DNA of 63,893 bases from Nitrosomonas sp. Nm84. Its GTDB lineage: Bacteria > Pseudomonadota > Gammaproteobacteria > Burkholderiales > Nitrosomonadaceae. The translations under genes and the position numbers were made by a program. Below the pieces are notes generated by a model. The model saw only the letters and a list, made by a program, of their open reading frames with translations, did no database searches and was not told the origin of the DNA. The stretch spans positions 1 through 63,893 of the forward strand of contig NZ_QJJP01000020.1 in NCBI RefSeq assembly GCF_003201565.1. The letters run 5' to 3'. Shown piece after piece: positions 44,932 to 55,642 of the stretch (the first letter of the stretch is position 1; the number at the start of each line of letters is the position of its first letter).

Positions 44932-46140
44932 TTAAATAAAATTAAACAAACTCAAGCCAGAAATTTTAATATACGATTGTTGTGCAGCTTGCAGATATAA
45001 TTGTTGTCGTTGCAAGTCAGAAATTGCTTTCGCGAAATCAACATCCTGTAGCTGTGATAGCGATTGCGCAAACTGGATATTCTGATCGCTGCCCACGCTC
45101 TCCAAGGTATCTATCTCTTGAAGTCGAGCGCCAATAGAAGATCGCTTCTCCAGCACATGCTCCAGACTGTTATCAATATTCTGTAACGTCGTGCTTAAAG
45201 TATTCGCAAGTCGGGTGCCCCCGGGTTGACCACTAGAAGGCGTCTCAAGCGCTGTGATCAGATTAGACACTGTCTCAAAAACACTTTGATTACTACTGGG
45301 AGAAACAGTAAATTTGTCTCCATTTGCAGGGGCACCTTTAATATTCAGCTGCATCCCATCGAAGCTGATTGTATTGTTTTGTACATAGAGATTACCTGAT
45401 GAAACCGGCAATCCTGTTGTCGTATTAACAATGTCGTAAGTTGTCACATCAGCAGCAACAGCAAAGCTTATCTCATAATTATTACCGGTAAGACTAGCCG
45501 GTGTAGTAACCGAGCCTACGTCAATAACACCCGTACCTGTATTAACTGAATCAGCTGCTGTTGCGAAAACACCATTTCCGTTCTTGATACGCTCAAACAT
45601 ATCTATTCCAGAATCACTAACAGCGAGCTGACGCGCAGGCCCCACTTGATTTAATCTCTGCCCTTGATCTCCCATATATTGCACATTTAACCCAGTCTGA
45701 ACAAAAGGCTTTGTACTCGCCTGATACCCTGAAAATAGAAATTGTCCTTTTTCATCTGTGGTATTGGCAAGGCCGACAAGCGACTCTAATCGGCCGCGTA
45801 ACTCTGTCGCGAGCATCTTTCGATCAGCGTCTGTAAACGAAGCAGTCCCAGCACGGACTGTTGATTCATGTACATCTTGAAGTAGTGATGTCACTTGCTT
45901 TAGTATATTTTCTTCCAATCCCAGAGAAGAGCTTGCGCTGGCACGATTAACTGAATATTGCTCATTAAGTGATGCTGATTGTGAAATATTTAGCGCTTGT
46001 GCAGCAGAAATTGGATCATCTGAAGGCGTTAGGATGCGCCGACCGGTAGAAAGCTGTTGCTGCGTTTTAATTAATGCATCTTGTTGCTGAAGCATTAAGT
46101 TGGTCCCAGTCTCATAAATTGTATTTGTACTAATACGCAT
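44932..46140 (-). CDS. flgL: Flagellar hook-filament junction protein FlgL
   Basis: Second junction protein between hook and filament. It is 402 aa. The flagellin-like N-terminus (MRISTNTIYETGTNLMLQQ, with GRRILTPSDDPISAAQALNISQ at about 33-54) and the C-terminal coiled-coil helix (IQFAQSLSQLQDVDFAKAISDLQ, near 355-378) are present. The middle (about 200-310) is variable. It is the last gene of the flgBCDEFGHIJKL run, 24 bases after flgK. Confidence 0.94.
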   Translation of the reverse strand: MRISTNTIYETGTNLMLQQQDALIKTQQQLSTGRRILTPSDDPISAAQALNISQSASLNEQYSVNRASASSSLGLEENILKQVTSLLQDVHESTVRAGTASFTDADRKMLATELRGRLESLVGLANTTDEKGQFLFSGYQASTKPFVQTGLNVQYMGDQGQRLNQVGPARQLAVSDSGIDMFERIKNGNGVFATAADSVNTGTGVIDVGSVTTPASLTGNNYEISFAVAADVTTYDIVNTTTGLPVSSGNLYVQNNTISFDGMQLNIKGAPANGDKFTVSPSSNQSVFETVSNLITALETPSSGQPGGTRLANTLSTTLQNIDNSLEHVLEKRSSIGARLQEIDTLESVGSDQNIQFAQSLSQLQDVDFAKAISDLQRQQLYLQAAQQSYIKISGLSLFNFI

Positions 46141-46164
46141 AATACTTCCCCTAGTCTAAATTTC

Positions 46165-48084
46165 TCAGCCGATTCGAAGAATTGAGTCAAACAGTGAATT
46201 ACTAATTTCAATGACTTTACTTGAGGCCTGAAAAGCCTGTTGATAACGCATTAAATTAGCAGCTTCTTCATCCAGATTGACACCCGATATTGATTGCATT
46301 GATTTTTCAGTTTGTGCAAGTAAATTTGCTTGAGCTTTACTGGTTACCTCCAGTTCACGCGTCTTATTACCAATTTGACTCACAAGCTGCCCATAAGCGG
46401 ATTGAAATGTTGCGGAACCATTCTCCAAGATATTGGTTGTCTGCAAAATACCCAGCGATAACATATTACGATTATCAGCGGACCCACTATTATTAGGCGT
46501 CACTGTAAAAATATCACCGGCAGCAGGCTTACCATCAATTTGGAAGGTATAGCCATTAAAACTAATATCAGTTCCTGCGGCATAAACTTGATTGGTAGCC
46601 GGCAATCCGGTACCCGTGCCCGTCACATCATACTGCCCATCATAGGGTGTATGAAACGTAATAGTCAGTGGTTGCTGTAGATTAGGATCAAGTGGTAGTG
46701 ATGAATTTACAGCTCCAGCACTGATCGTTCCAGTACCGGTATTCGACAAGGCTGCACTGGTCCGATTAGGTCCCGCTGCAGCAATTTCAGTTGTATCAGT
46801 AATATTTACCGCTATATTCTTTGCGCCATCAATAGTTGGTTGAATTAGAAATCTCTCATTTGGAAGAATTGTCGTTCCCGTAACAGATACACCGTCAAGT
46901 AGCAGAGGTGTCGCACCTGATGGCGCCACCAATGTACTCACTGAGCTATTATCTGATAGTCTTGTCAGTGTATAGTTTGCGCCATCATAGGAAAACTGAT
47001 AATCGCTTGTTGTAAGAGCGCTAAAATCGCTAATTCCAACAGTGATATTCGAAGACGCGTCATTAGTCGAGGCAGAGACCACTTTCGGCTGAGACACAGT
47101 GAAGAAATCTTTTCCCATGTCTCCATTAAGATCCAATCCTAGTTGATGTTGCTCGTTAAATGTTTGTGCTAACGTTATCGCAATTCTTCCCAGCGCATTT
47201 TGTGTATTATCAAGCGTGACGCTCCGGAAAGATAAAAGACCACCTAAAGCTCCACCTGTGATCTGGCTTTCGGGTAGTTGAACAGTATTGCCGCCACTCA
47301 TTAAGCCGATTGTTAAATTCTCTGGATTATCGGGAGATGGAATCGCTTGCAGTGATAGTGTTTGAGAACCTACAACCAGTGCCTGACCATTACCAATATA
47401 AACATTTATAGAACCATCATTTTGCCTTACTGTATCGGTGTTAATCAATTTACTTAATTGATTAACAAGCTCATCCCTTTGGTCCAACATATCATTAGCA
47501 GGTTGCCCACCAGCAGCACCCTCAGCTAACAAAATCTGATGATTCATTTCAGCTACCTGATCGGCCAAGGAATTTATCTCAGTAACACTACTGGTAATCT
47601 GAGAATTTACACCGCCTCTAATTTGAGATACCCGCTGATCCATGCTATGAAAACGTGATACCAGCGCTTCTGCATTACTCAACATAGCTTGGCGTGACGG
47701 AATCACAGAAGGATTAGTTGCAACATCTTGTATAGCAGTAAAAAATTTCTGCAGTGTTGGAGAAAGACCCGAAGTAGCTTCAGCAAACATATTATCCAGT
47801 TGTTTTATTTGCGCAAAATTACTATCCAATGATTGGCTTTGTGTTTGGACTTGTAATGATTGACTCACAAGAAATTGACTGTAAATACGCTGTACCGTAG
47901 TTGAATGAACACCCCGTCCAACAAACCCAGCGCCTGATGATTGCGGAATATTTGTGTTAAGAATGACCTGCTGACGCTTATAGCCGGGTGTGTCGGCATT
48001 ACTGATATTATGACTTGTTGTTTGCAACTGGCTCTGTGCAGTTAATAAGCCACTAATTCCAATATCAAGAATACTATTTCCCAT
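46165..48084 (-). CDS. flgK: Flagellar hook-associated protein FlgK
   Basis: First hook-filament junction protein. It is 639 aa, a little longer than the E. coli protein. The start MGNSILDIGISGLLTAQSQL and the rod-type motif HNISNADTPGYKRQ (about 24-37), FVGRGVHSTTVQR, ANDMLDQRDELVNQLSKL (about 190-207) and the C-terminal VNLDEEAANLMRYQQAFQAS (about 598-617) are diagnostic. The extra length is in the Ser/Thr/Asn/Gly-rich middle (about 330-520), the region that is surface exposed. Confidence 0.95.
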   Translation of the reverse strand: MGNSILDIGISGLLTAQSQLQTTSHNISNADTPGYKRQQVILNTNIPQSSGAGFVGRGVHSTTVQRIYSQFLVSQSLQVQTQSQSLDSNFAQIKQLDNMFAEATSGLSPTLQKFFTAIQDVATNPSVIPSRQAMLSNAEALVSRFHSMDQRVSQIRGGVNSQITSSVTEINSLADQVAEMNHQILLAEGAAGGQPANDMLDQRDELVNQLSKLINTDTVRQNDGSINVYIGNGQALVVGSQTLSLQAIPSPDNPENLTIGLMSGGNTVQLPESQITGGALGGLLSFRSVTLDNTQNALGRIAITLAQTFNEQHQLGLDLNGDMGKDFFTVSQPKVVSASTNDASSNITVGISDFSALTTSDYQFSYDGANYTLTRLSDNSSVSTLVAPSGATPLLLDGVSVTGTTILPNERFLIQPTIDGAKNIAVNITDTTEIAAAGPNRTSAALSNTGTGTISAGAVNSSLPLDPNLQQPLTITFHTPYDGQYDVTGTGTGLPATNQVYAAGTDISFNGYTFQIDGKPAAGDIFTVTPNNSGSADNRNMLSLGILQTTNILENGSATFQSAYGQLVSQIGNKTRELEVTSKAQANLLAQTEKSMQSISGVNLDEEAANLMRYQQAFQASSKVIEISNSLFDSILRIG

Positions 48085-48170
48085 AATTTCAACTCAATTC
48101 TTAATTATATAAAAAGTTTATATTGATAATATCGGCCAATTAATAAAAGAATTAATGAGGCCTTTAAACA

Positions 48171-49178
48171 TTAAATCAACTCTTGGCGCTGTAACATCTC
48201 ACTATTGAGTATCCGAATTAACTTTTCAGCATACAATGGATCAGTTGCATATCCAGCACGTTGCAAACCATTTGCAAACGTTGCGGCATCGGCGGATTTC
48301 AAAACTTTTGCATAGCGCGGATTATCCAGTAGTAATCTGGCATAGTCATTAAACCCTTCAGCGTACGAATTATAAGCACGAAACTTCTCGACCATTTTCT
48401 GTGGTACACCATTAATGTATTCGGTAGTTACTGTTTCAACGACATCTCCTTTCCAGCTTGCACCTGCTTTGATACCAAATAAATTATAACTTGGGCTATT
48501 ATCTGCATGGCGAATCTCATGTTTTCCCCATCCACTCTCCAAAGCAGCTTGTGCCAGCATGAAATGAGGAGGAATACCGGTTGATTGCGATACAGCCTTT
48601 GCATGTGGTAAAAGTTTATCGACGAAATTCATTGAATGATTGGGTGGTTTTCTAAATTGTGTTTCTGCTTGGATAGTAGCAGCAGACCCTCCAGCAGGGG
48701 AACTTGTTATTCCTAGTGGAGCTCCTGCATTGGATGAAGTCTGAGAATTTGGCCATAACTGTCTTGATTTGTCATTTGGATGCCCATTCTCAACTAAAGA
48801 GGAATGATTGATGGAATTAATCGTGGATAAAATGGCATCTGTTCGGCTAATAGAAGTTTCTGGATTTATTGAATTATTAGCTCGAGTTAACTGTTTCACC
48901 ATCATGTCAGCAATCCCGATGCCTCTGGTTGATATATGTTGAGCCAACTGTTGATCATGCATTTGCGTAAAAAATTGGGTTTGTTGACTATCGAACAACC
49001 CGTCTTTAGGAGTCGCTTCGCGCATACTCTTCAGCAACATATTCATAAACAATGACTCAAACTGTTGCGCTACCTTTTGCAAAGCTTCATCTGGATGCTG
49101 CTTGGCCATTAAATGCAGATCATCAATACTCTTGGCATCAATTGCAAGCTTACTCGAAGTATCTGGCGAGATAATCAT
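48171..49178 (-). CDS. flgJ: Flagellar rod-cap protein / peptidoglycan hydrolase FlgJ
   Basis: Opens the peptidoglycan for the growing rod. It is 335 aa with two parts: an N-terminal rod-binding domain (about 25-105, QQFESLFMNMLLKSMREATPK) and a C-terminal glucosaminidase (GH73-type) domain (about 180-330). The latter contains PHFMLAQAALESGWGKHEIR, with the catalytic Glu in ALESGWG, and the YSEGF-like AEGFNDYARLL. The linker (about 110-175) is Ser/Pro-rich. A good dual-domain FlgJ of the betaproteobacterial/gammaproteobacterial kind. Confidence 0.95.
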   Translation of the reverse strand: MIISPDTSSKLAIDAKSIDDLHLMAKQHPDEALQKVAQQFESLFMNMLLKSMREATPKDGLFDSQQTQFFTQMHDQQLAQHISTRGIGIADMMVKQLTRANNSINPETSISRTDAILSTINSINHSSLVENGHPNDKSRQLWPNSQTSSNAGAPLGITSSPAGGSAATIQAETQFRKPPNHSMNFVDKLLPHAKAVSQSTGIPPHFMLAQAALESGWGKHEIRHADNSPSYNLFGIKAGASWKGDVVETVTTEYINGVPQKMVEKFRAYNSYAEGFNDYARLLLDNPRYAKVLKSADAATFANGLQRAGYATDPLYAEKLIRILNSEMLQRQELI

Positions 49179-49200
49179 ATCTTCATATCACACTATATTA

Positions 49201-50310
49201 TTAAATAATCTCTAGATCGGCACGCAATGAACCCGCTGCTTTTAATGCCTGCAATATGGACAGCAAATCTTGCGTCGTTGCGCCAATCGCCGTCAATGCC
49301 TTAACAACCTCACCAAGATCCGCGCCATTAGGTAAAAGCATTAGATTTCCCTCTTCAGTACGTATTTCAACTTGAGATCGTTGCGTAACCACTGTTTCAC
49401 CCCGTTGCGCAAATGGACCGGGTTGACTGATTACAGGTTCAGTATTGATAATTATTGATAAATTACCATGTGCAATAGCACTGCTCTCAAGTGTTACCGC
49501 TTGATTCATAACGACTGAACCGGTGCGTGAATTAACAATAACCTTGGCAGGCGCCTTTGCGGGCGTTACATCTAAACTCTCAATTTGAGAAATAAACATA
49601 ATACGCTGACTATTATCAGCAGGCGCTCTTACCTGGATCATTCGGCCGTCTACAGCAGTTGCAGCTGACGGATAAATTCCATTAATTGCACCAACAATAC
49701 GCTGAACCGTTGTAAAATCAACCGAATTAAGTTCAAGGTTAATATAATCGCCTTGCCCAACTGCAGTAGGAATCTCACGCTCCACAATACCACCACCTGC
49801 GATACGTCCAACATTGAGATGGTTAACTTGCACACTGCTGCCCCCAGCCGCCGCACCAATCCCCCCTACTAGAATATTTCCCTGAGCCATTGCATACACC
49901 TGATTATCAACACCTTTGAGAGGAGTCATCAACAGTGTTCCGCCACGCAAACTTTTCGCATTGCCCATGGAAGATACTGTGATATCAATTTGCTGACCAG
50001 GTTTGGTAAATGCGGGTAATGTAGCTGTCACCATCACAGCTGCGACATTGCGTAATTGCAAGTTAGTACCAGGTGGTAAGTTAATACCAAGCTGCCCCAA
50101 CATACTGATGATACTTTGTACTGTAAAGGGTGTTTGAGTTGTCATATCGCCACTACCATCCAAGCCCACAACCAATCCATATCCGATTAATTGATTATTA
50201 CGTACCCCTTGGATGGATGCTAAATCCTTAATGCGATCGGCAACACCTAGACCCGGTAGAAGCAAACCAGTAGCAAGAAAAAAACAAATAATTATGTTTT
50301 GTACTCTCAT
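49201..50310 (-). CDS. flgI: Flagellar P-ring protein FlgI
   Basis: Forms the peptidoglycan-layer ring around the flagellar rod. It is 369 aa from the ATG at 50308-50310, which has AGAGGTG about 10 bases upstream and gives a signal peptide (IIICFFLATGLLLPGLGVA) followed by DRIKDLASIQGVRNNQLIGYGLVVGLDGSGD. A longer reading frame exists upstream but would overlap flgH. Further landmarks are VMVTATLPAFTKPGQQIDITVSS and the C-terminal ATTQDLLSILQALKAAGSLRADLEII. Confidence 0.95.
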   Translation of the reverse strand: MRVQNIIICFFLATGLLLPGLGVADRIKDLASIQGVRNNQLIGYGLVVGLDGSGDMTTQTPFTVQSIISMLGQLGINLPPGTNLQLRNVAAVMVTATLPAFTKPGQQIDITVSSMGNAKSLRGGTLLMTPLKGVDNQVYAMAQGNILVGGIGAAAGGSSVQVNHLNVGRIAGGGIVEREIPTAVGQGDYINLELNSVDFTTVQRIVGAINGIYPSAATAVDGRMIQVRAPADNSQRIMFISQIESLDVTPAKAPAKVIVNSRTGSVVMNQAVTLESSAIAHGNLSIIINTEPVISQPGPFAQRGETVVTQRSQVEIRTEEGNLMLLPNGADLGEVVKALTAIGATTQDLLSILQALKAAGSLRADLEII

Positions 50311-50356
50311 AGTGTTGCGCACCTCTAAGCTAATGGTTTTTCGTACATTTAATTTT

Positions 50357-51070
50357 TTAGAAAGGAGAAACGGTAAGGAAAAACCGTGAAAACCAACCCA
50401 TTGTCTGGGCCTCATCAATATATCCATTGGCTCTATATTCAATACGCGCATCAGCAACTTGCGTTGAAGAAATTGTATTCCCCATAATATGAATTGGATT
50501 CACAACACCCGAGAGCCTTATAAACTCTTGCCCTTGGTTGATACCTATTTGTTTTTCCCCGCTGACAACCAAATTCCCATTCGGTAATGCTTCTATCACT
50601 GTCACGGTAATCGTTCCTTTAAAATCATTCTTACTTGAACTTTCACCACCGCCATCAAATTTATTGTTGGATTTAGCCTCAATCGTTGCATTTTTCTGTA
50701 AGAGGCTTACAGGAATCCCTAGCAGATTCGGAATCGAGAAATCAACACTTCCAGAACGATCGACATTACTTCCCGAGCTTTTACTAGCATTTGTTTTTTC
50801 GTTTAAAGTAACAATGATAGTATCGCCGATATTTCGTGCTCGCCGATCTTCAAACAGTGGGGTATAACGAACTCCTCCTGCTGTGCTATTTACGGTCTGA
50901 AAGATTGCCCCATTCGGTTGAACTGCTATCCCACCCTGATAAGGTGGTCGTAACGAATAAGGCTGATGGGTAGTTGTTGATGGTGTCACACAACCTGATA
51001 TAAGCAAAACGAGTATCAATAAGCATATACACAGGTTCTGATTTCTTTTCAGTAAGCTGCTATTCACCAT
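50357..51070 (-). CDS. flgH: Flagellar L-ring lipoprotein FlgH
   Basis: Outer-membrane ring of the flagellar basal body. It is 237 aa from the ATG at 51068-51070, preceded by GGAG 8 bases upstream; an ATG seven codons earlier is an alternative. The signal peptide ends in lipobox LLISGC. The conserved [23 protein letters not shown] (middle), [29 protein letters not shown] and the C-terminal [22 protein letters not shown] are typical. It lies between flgG and flgI. Confidence 0.94.
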   Translation of the reverse strand: MVNSSLLKRNQNLCICLLILVLLISGCVTPSTTTHQPYSLRPPYQGGIAVQPNGAIFQTVNSTAGGVRYTPLFEDRRARNIGDTIIVTLNEKTNASKSSGSNVDRSGSVDFSIPNLLGIPVSLLQKNATIEAKSNNKFDGGGESSSKNDFKGTITVTVIEALPNGNLVVSGEKQIGINQGQEFIRLSGVVNPIHIMGNTISSTQVADARIEYRANGYIDEAQTMGWFSRFFLTVSPF

Positions 51071-51096
51071 CACATTACTCCGGATAACCATCCAAA

Positions 51097-51879
51097 TTAC
51101 AGTTGAGCTAACCTTTGCAGCATCTGATCTGAAGTTTCAATCGACTTGGAATTCATCTCATATGCACGCTGGGTCTGAATCATACTCACTAATTCTTCCA
51201 CAACATTCACATTAGATGTTTCAACAAAACTTTGTTCTAATAGCCCTAACCCATTCGTACCGGGAGCATTCTGATTAGGCGTTCCACTGGATGCGGTTTC
51301 CATATACAGGTTTTCACCCATTTTCTGCAATCCTGCCGGATTGACAAAGCTGGCCAATTGGACATTGCCAACTTGGATGGATGCGGTAGAGCCAGGTACT
51401 GTCGCCGATACTGTCCCATCTCGTGCGATTGTAATGCCCAGTGCGTTCGGAGGAACAACAATCGCTGGCTGTACTGCATATCCACTGGATGTTACAAGCT
51501 GACCATTCAGATCGGACTGAAACGCACCATCACGGGTGTAAGCCGCGGTACCATCAGGTAACAAAACTTGAAAAAAACCCACTCCACGTATGGCAACATC
51601 GCGTTGATTATCCGTTTGTTGCAATCCACCCTGGGTAAATATGCTTTCTGTTGCAACCGGTTTGACACCAGTACCTATTTGTAACCCCGAAGGCAGCTGA
51701 GTTTGCTGTGAAGATTGCGCACCCGGTTGACGCATTGTTTGGTACAGCAAGTCTTCAAAAACCGCACGCGCACGTTTAAATCCGTTGGTACTGACATTCG
51801 CCAAGTTATTGGAAATAACATCCATCTTCGTTTGTTGTGCATCAAGACCTGTTTTGGCAATCCATAATGAACGTATCAT
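51097..51879 (-). CDS. flgG: Flagellar distal rod protein FlgG
   Basis: Major distal rod protein, 260 aa, the family's fixed length. It starts [20 protein letters not shown], with [27 protein letters not shown] following, then [28 protein letters not shown]. The C-terminal [28 protein letters not shown] is diagnostic. It follows flgF by 29 bases. Confidence 0.97.
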   Translation of the reverse strand: MIRSLWIAKTGLDAQQTKMDVISNNLANVSTNGFKRARAVFEDLLYQTMRQPGAQSSQQTQLPSGLQIGTGVKPVATESIFTQGGLQQTDNQRDVAIRGVGFFQVLLPDGTAAYTRDGAFQSDLNGQLVTSSGYAVQPAIVVPPNALGITIARDGTVSATVPGSTASIQVGNVQLASFVNPAGLQKMGENLYMETASSGTPNQNAPGTNGLGLLEQSFVETSNVNVVEELVSMIQTQRAYEMNSKSIETSDQMLQRLAQL

Positions 51880-51908
51880 AGTAATTAACCTTTTGAATTT
51901 TATCCCAA

Positions 51909-52652
51909 TTAAACTCTTAGAACCATTATTTCACTGGCCTGCTCTGCGTTGCGTTTTGCATTTTCGAGCATTTTCATCTGCATATCGAATTGACGGGCCA
52001 GATCAATCATGCTGACCATTTCATGCACAACATTCACATTGCTACCCTCCAGTGTTCCATCTACCAATCTAACTCTGGCATCAACCGGTGCTTCGCCGCC
52101 AGCTTTGAGACGAAACAAGCCATCAGCACCCTTAACAAGACTATCTTCAGGTGGATTGACCAGTTTAATACGCCCCACTGATGCAACTGTGTTCGGCTGG
52201 GGATTAATCGGAACAGACGACACAGTCCCGTCGACACCGATCGTGATGCGGGTTTCCGGAGGGATCGCTATAATCCCTCTGTCGCCTTTCACTTTAAGTC
52301 CATTTTGCGTTAATAAAATACCATTGGAACCCACTTGCAAACTGCCATTGCGGGTATAGGCTTCTTCACCATTATCCAACTGCACAGTAATCCAACCGGG
52401 ACCTTTAATTGCAACATCCAGGTCGCGACCAGTAGTTTGTAATGTGCCTGGCGTAAAATCCGCACCTATTGTTGAGTCAACAACAAACGCACGTGTAGGC
52501 AGTCCATCACCAAATACCGGGATAGCACGAAACGCATTATTCTCTGCCCGATAACCGGTTGTAGCAGCATTGGCAAGATTATGAGCAACCGTAGCTTGTT
52601 GACTGATTGTATGGTTTGCTCCGGTCATTGATGTGTAGATTAATCTATCCAT
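51909..52652 (-). CDS. flgF: Flagellar proximal rod protein FlgF
   Basis: Proximal rod component, 247 aa. The start [20 protein letters not shown], then [22 protein letters not shown], is the FlgF version of the rod N-terminus. [29 protein letters not shown] and the C-terminal [25 protein letters not shown] follow. It is shorter than flgG and lies upstream of it, as usual. Confidence 0.95.
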   Translation of the reverse strand: MDRLIYTSMTGANHTISQQATVAHNLANAATTGYRAENNAFRAIPVFGDGLPTRAFVVDSTIGADFTPGTLQTTGRDLDVAIKGPGWITVQLDNGEEAYTRNGSLQVGSNGILLTQNGLKVKGDRGIIAIPPETRITIGVDGTVSSVPINPQPNTVASVGRIKLVNPPEDSLVKGADGLFRLKAGGEAPVDARVRLVDGTLEGSNVNVVHEMVSMIDLARQFDMQMKMLENAKRNAEQASEIMVLRV

Positions 52653-52720
52653 TTTTTACTCAATTTCATGAAATAAAATGATAAGCAACTTCCAACAATT
52701 TGTAAGTCAGTGACAAATAA

Positions 52721-53971
52721 TCAGAGATTAACCAATGTTTGCAAAATTGCATCCTGCGTTTCAATTGTTTTGGCATTGGCTTGATACATGCGTTGTGCTG
52801 TAATCATTTCTACCAATTCAGTTGTCAGGTCAACATTGGAATCTTCAATGGCAGAAGCTTGAAGTGTACCCAGTGTTCCTGTTTTTGGCGGTCCGACTAC
52901 TGGTTGGCCAGAATCTGTTGTCTCTAACCAAAGACCATCTCCGATGGGGTCCAATCCTTGTGGATTAACAAAATTTGCCAAAACAATTTGCCCAACTGTT
53001 TTAGTCTGACCATTTGTATAAGTACCTTGAATCACGCCATCGGCAGCCGTGGCAAAACCGGCTAATCGGCCAGAGGTAAAGCCATCCTGTGAGATAGAAT
53101 TCTTACCGGAAGCTGCCCCAAACTGGGTCGCTTTGGCTAGATCCAATGAGAAATTCAACGGAGAAACAGCGCCTAATGTTGGATTTATAATTGCCCAGTC
53201 AACACCTACAGTCATGGGTGCTGTAGGTGAGAGTAATGCTCCAGTTCCGTCAAATGTTATAGTGCTCCCCCCCAAAGTCACCCCTGTAGGTACACCGGCG
53301 GTATCAACCTTTCCATCAACAGATGCGTAAATATTCCAAGTATTAGCTGCCGATTTCTGGAAATAAGTCGCAAGAACATGTTCATTACCTAAGCTGTCGA
53401 CAATCGTCCCTGATGTTTGCCAGTTATAGGTTTTGGGATCAGTTGCACTAAATGTTGTTATCGTGGGTATAGCATCACCCGAATTCAAATTAAAACCCAT
53501 TTCGAATATTGATGTGGCTTTCGGAGCAAGATCAGAGGTAATTAATTTCAAATTGGTCGGTTTGCTGGCGTCGATATTTCCACTTACGTCGGCCATATAT
53601 CCGGTTAAGTTCGCGCCAGTCGCATTGGTAAGAAATCCGTTACCATCTAAGCGAAACTGGCCGTTTCTACTATAGCTAACCACACCGCCTTCATTCATAC
53701 GAAAAAAACCTTGACCATTGATGGCAATATCCAATGGATTGCTGGTTGGCGCGATATTTCCTTGACCAAATGACTGTGCAACGGTTGCTACTCTTGTACC
53801 GATACCTACTTGAGATGAACCCAAACCACCTAGGGAATTTGCAAAAATATCGGTAAATTGAGCTTGAGATTGTTTAAACCCGACAGTATTCACATTGGCA
53901 ATGTTACTTCCAATCACATCCAAGTTTGTCGAAGCTGCACTCAGTCCACTCAAACCATGTTGAAAACCCAT
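52721..53971 (-). CDS. flgE: Flagellar hook protein FlgE
   Basis: Structural protein of the flagellar hook, 416 aa. It begins MGFQHGLSGLSAASTNLDVIGSNIANVNTVGFKQS and ends EDSNVDLTTELVEMITAQRMYQANAKTIETQD. The middle (about 140-330) is the variable hook-surface domain. It follows flgD by 13 bases and precedes flgF by 68 bases. Confidence 0.96.
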   Translation of the reverse strand: MGFQHGLSGLSAASTNLDVIGSNIANVNTVGFKQSQAQFTDIFANSLGGLGSSQVGIGTRVATVAQSFGQGNIAPTSNPLDIAINGQGFFRMNEGGVVSYSRNGQFRLDGNGFLTNATGANLTGYMADVSGNIDASKPTNLKLITSDLAPKATSIFEMGFNLNSGDAIPTITTFSATDPKTYNWQTSGTIVDSLGNEHVLATYFQKSAANTWNIYASVDGKVDTAGVPTGVTLGGSTITFDGTGALLSPTAPMTVGVDWAIINPTLGAVSPLNFSLDLAKATQFGAASGKNSISQDGFTSGRLAGFATAADGVIQGTYTNGQTKTVGQIVLANFVNPQGLDPIGDGLWLETTDSGQPVVGPPKTGTLGTLQASAIEDSNVDLTTELVEMITAQRMYQANAKTIETQDAILQTLVNL

Positions 53972-53984
53972 AACAGCCTCCTAA

Positions 53985-54653
53985 TTAAAATACTCGTTTA
54001 ATATCAGATAAATTGGCAAACCCTAGTTCGCCCATATCAAGCAGCGCACCATTCTCACCCAATGAAACACTATTGACCAAACCTAGTGAAAGTGTACTTG
54101 CTTTTATTTCATTTCCACCCTGCTTCGCGCTCACAGAAAAAGTGTAGTTTCCATCAGCCGCTTTTGCACCGCTATCTGTTTGACCATCCCACGGAATTGT
54201 GCTGACGCCTGTTGGATGTGCGCCAAGATCCAAATGCCGAACAGGTATACCCGCACTATCCAATATTGTTATTTTAAGCTGATCAACCGGTTGTGCTAAT
54301 TCAATTCCAGCCACCGCTGAGTCTTTTTCAAGTTTAATAGCCGTGCCAGGAACAAAAGCACTGTGTCCTATCATTCCCGTCGCTTCCATTGATAGGCTAT
54401 CTTCAACATCCGAGGTTAGCAGTTGCAGTGTTGTATTCAATTTATCAATACCTGTTACAGTACTGATTTGTGCCAATTGACTGGTGACTTCTGCATTATC
54501 AAGCGGTTTAAGCGGATCTTGATTTTTCATCTGAGTAACTAACAGTTTCAAAAAACGATCCTGTGGATTTTCAGCATTCTTTTTAGCGGTGATACCTGTC
54601 GTTGCTGCCGATGCAGCAGTCTGTGAACTGGCTTGTTGGATTGCACTCATCAT
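53985..54653 (-). CDS. flgD: Flagellar hook-capping protein FlgD
   Basis: Scaffold cap for hook assembly, 222 aa. The N-terminal export/anchoring segment contains FLKLLVTQMKNQDPLKPLDN (about 34-53) and SQLAQISTVTGIDKLN. The C-terminal half has the FLIG-type fold with IPWDGQTDSGAKAADGNYTFSVSA. It lies between flgC and flgE. Confidence 0.95.
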   Translation of the reverse strand: MMSAIQQASSQTAASAATTGITAKKNAENPQDRFLKLLVTQMKNQDPLKPLDNAEVTSQLAQISTVTGIDKLNTTLQLLTSDVEDSLSMEATGMIGHSAFVPGTAIKLEKDSAVAGIELAQPVDQLKITILDSAGIPVRHLDLGAHPTGVSTIPWDGQTDSGAKAADGNYTFSVSAKQGGNEIKASTLSLGLVNSVSLGENGALLDMGELGFANLSDIKRVF

Positions 54654-54661
54654 GTACTCCT

Positions 54662-55066
54662 TTATTGACCGATAGTCAGCGTTTTTTGTAGTAGAGATTT
54701 GGTGGTATTCATCATATCCACACTATTCTGATATGAGCGCGATGCAGACATCATGTTAACCATTTCGTCCACCACGTTAACATTCGGCATCGTCACATAT
54801 CCATTCTTATCCGCGAGCGGATGTTTGGGCTCAAACACTTGTCGCATCGGCGAGGGATCATGCACAATACCAGCAACCTTAACGCCGCTTGCACCATTGG
54901 CTGCTGCCTGCAATGTGCTAAAAACCACTTGGCGTCCACGATAGGGTTCACCCGTCGAACTGGTAGCACTATCAGCATTTGAAAGATTACTGGCTACTAC
55001 ATTCAAACGCTGAGATTGTGCCGACATTGCTGAACTTGCAATATCAAATACATTAAATAAAGACAT
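54662..55066 (-). CDS. flgC: Flagellar proximal rod protein FlgC
   Basis: Rod component, 134 aa, normal length. It starts MSLFNVFDIASSAMSAQSQRLNVVASNLSNADS. The C-terminal PNVNVVDEMVNMMSASRSYQNSVDMMNT is diagnostic. Two bases separate it from flgB. Confidence 0.96.
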   Translation of the reverse strand: MSLFNVFDIASSAMSAQSQRLNVVASNLSNADSATSSTGEPYRGRQVVFSTLQAAANGASGVKVAGIVHDPSPMRQVFEPKHPLADKNGYVTMPNVNVVDEMVNMMSASRSYQNSVDMMNTTKSLLQKTLTIGQ

Positions 55067-55068
55067 TA

Positions 55069-55479
55069 TTATCTCTCCTGCATAGCTAATGTTAAGTTCC
55101 TAAATTCATTCGTAATGAACGTGATACTCGCATCATATTTAATTGAGTTATCCGCGAATCGAGTACGTTCCATGTCCATATCCACTGTGTTACCATCTGC
55201 ACTCGGTTGCAAAGGAACGCGATACAATACGTCGTTTCCAAGCGTCCCTGGAATAGCGGAATTAATATGCATTGAAGATGTCGTATTTAAATTTACGGCA
55301 TTTAGATTAGTGGTTGGTGAAAGCTTTTCACGTAGTACGCCAGCAAAATCAATATCCTTCGCTTTAAAATTTGGAGTGTCTGCATTGGCTACATTACTTG
55401 ACAGCAATTCTTGCCGTGCAGCTCTTAAGCTTAAGGCTTGATGGTAAAAATTTAACTCTTTATCAAGTTTGTTTATCAT
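55069..55479 (-). CDS. flgB: Flagellar proximal rod protein FlgB
   Basis: First rod gene, 136 aa. It contains LRAARQELLSSNVANADTPNFKAKDIDFAGVL (about 20-50) and C-terminal DNSIKYDASITFITNEFRNLTLAM. It is the first gene of flgBCDEFGHIJKL. Its promoter must be in 55480-55688, where the divergent flgA promoter also lies; I could not identify a sigma-28 or sigma-54 site with confidence. Confidence 0.96.
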   Translation of the reverse strand: MINKLDKELNFYHQALSLRAARQELLSSNVANADTPNFKAKDIDFAGVLREKLSPTTNLNAVNLNTTSSMHINSAIPGTLGNDVLYRVPLQPSADGNTVDMDMERTRFADNSIKYDASITFITNEFRNLTLAMQER

Positions 55480-55642
55480 TCTATTAATCCTGATTAAATA
55501 TATCTTTCAATCTTTCTATCAGCATTTAGCATGCCAAGTATAATAAATGCTTTAATTAGTCGACCAACCAGCGAAAAAGACATGAAATAGATGCTATCTT
55601 TAAACATAAATTTCTGTGTGCCTGTTTAAGATAACGATATGG

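Noticed and set aside
50311..50457. Longer FlgI start overlapping flgH
   Set aside because: The extension has no signal peptide; the internal ATG at 50310 has a ribosome site and a proper signal sequence.
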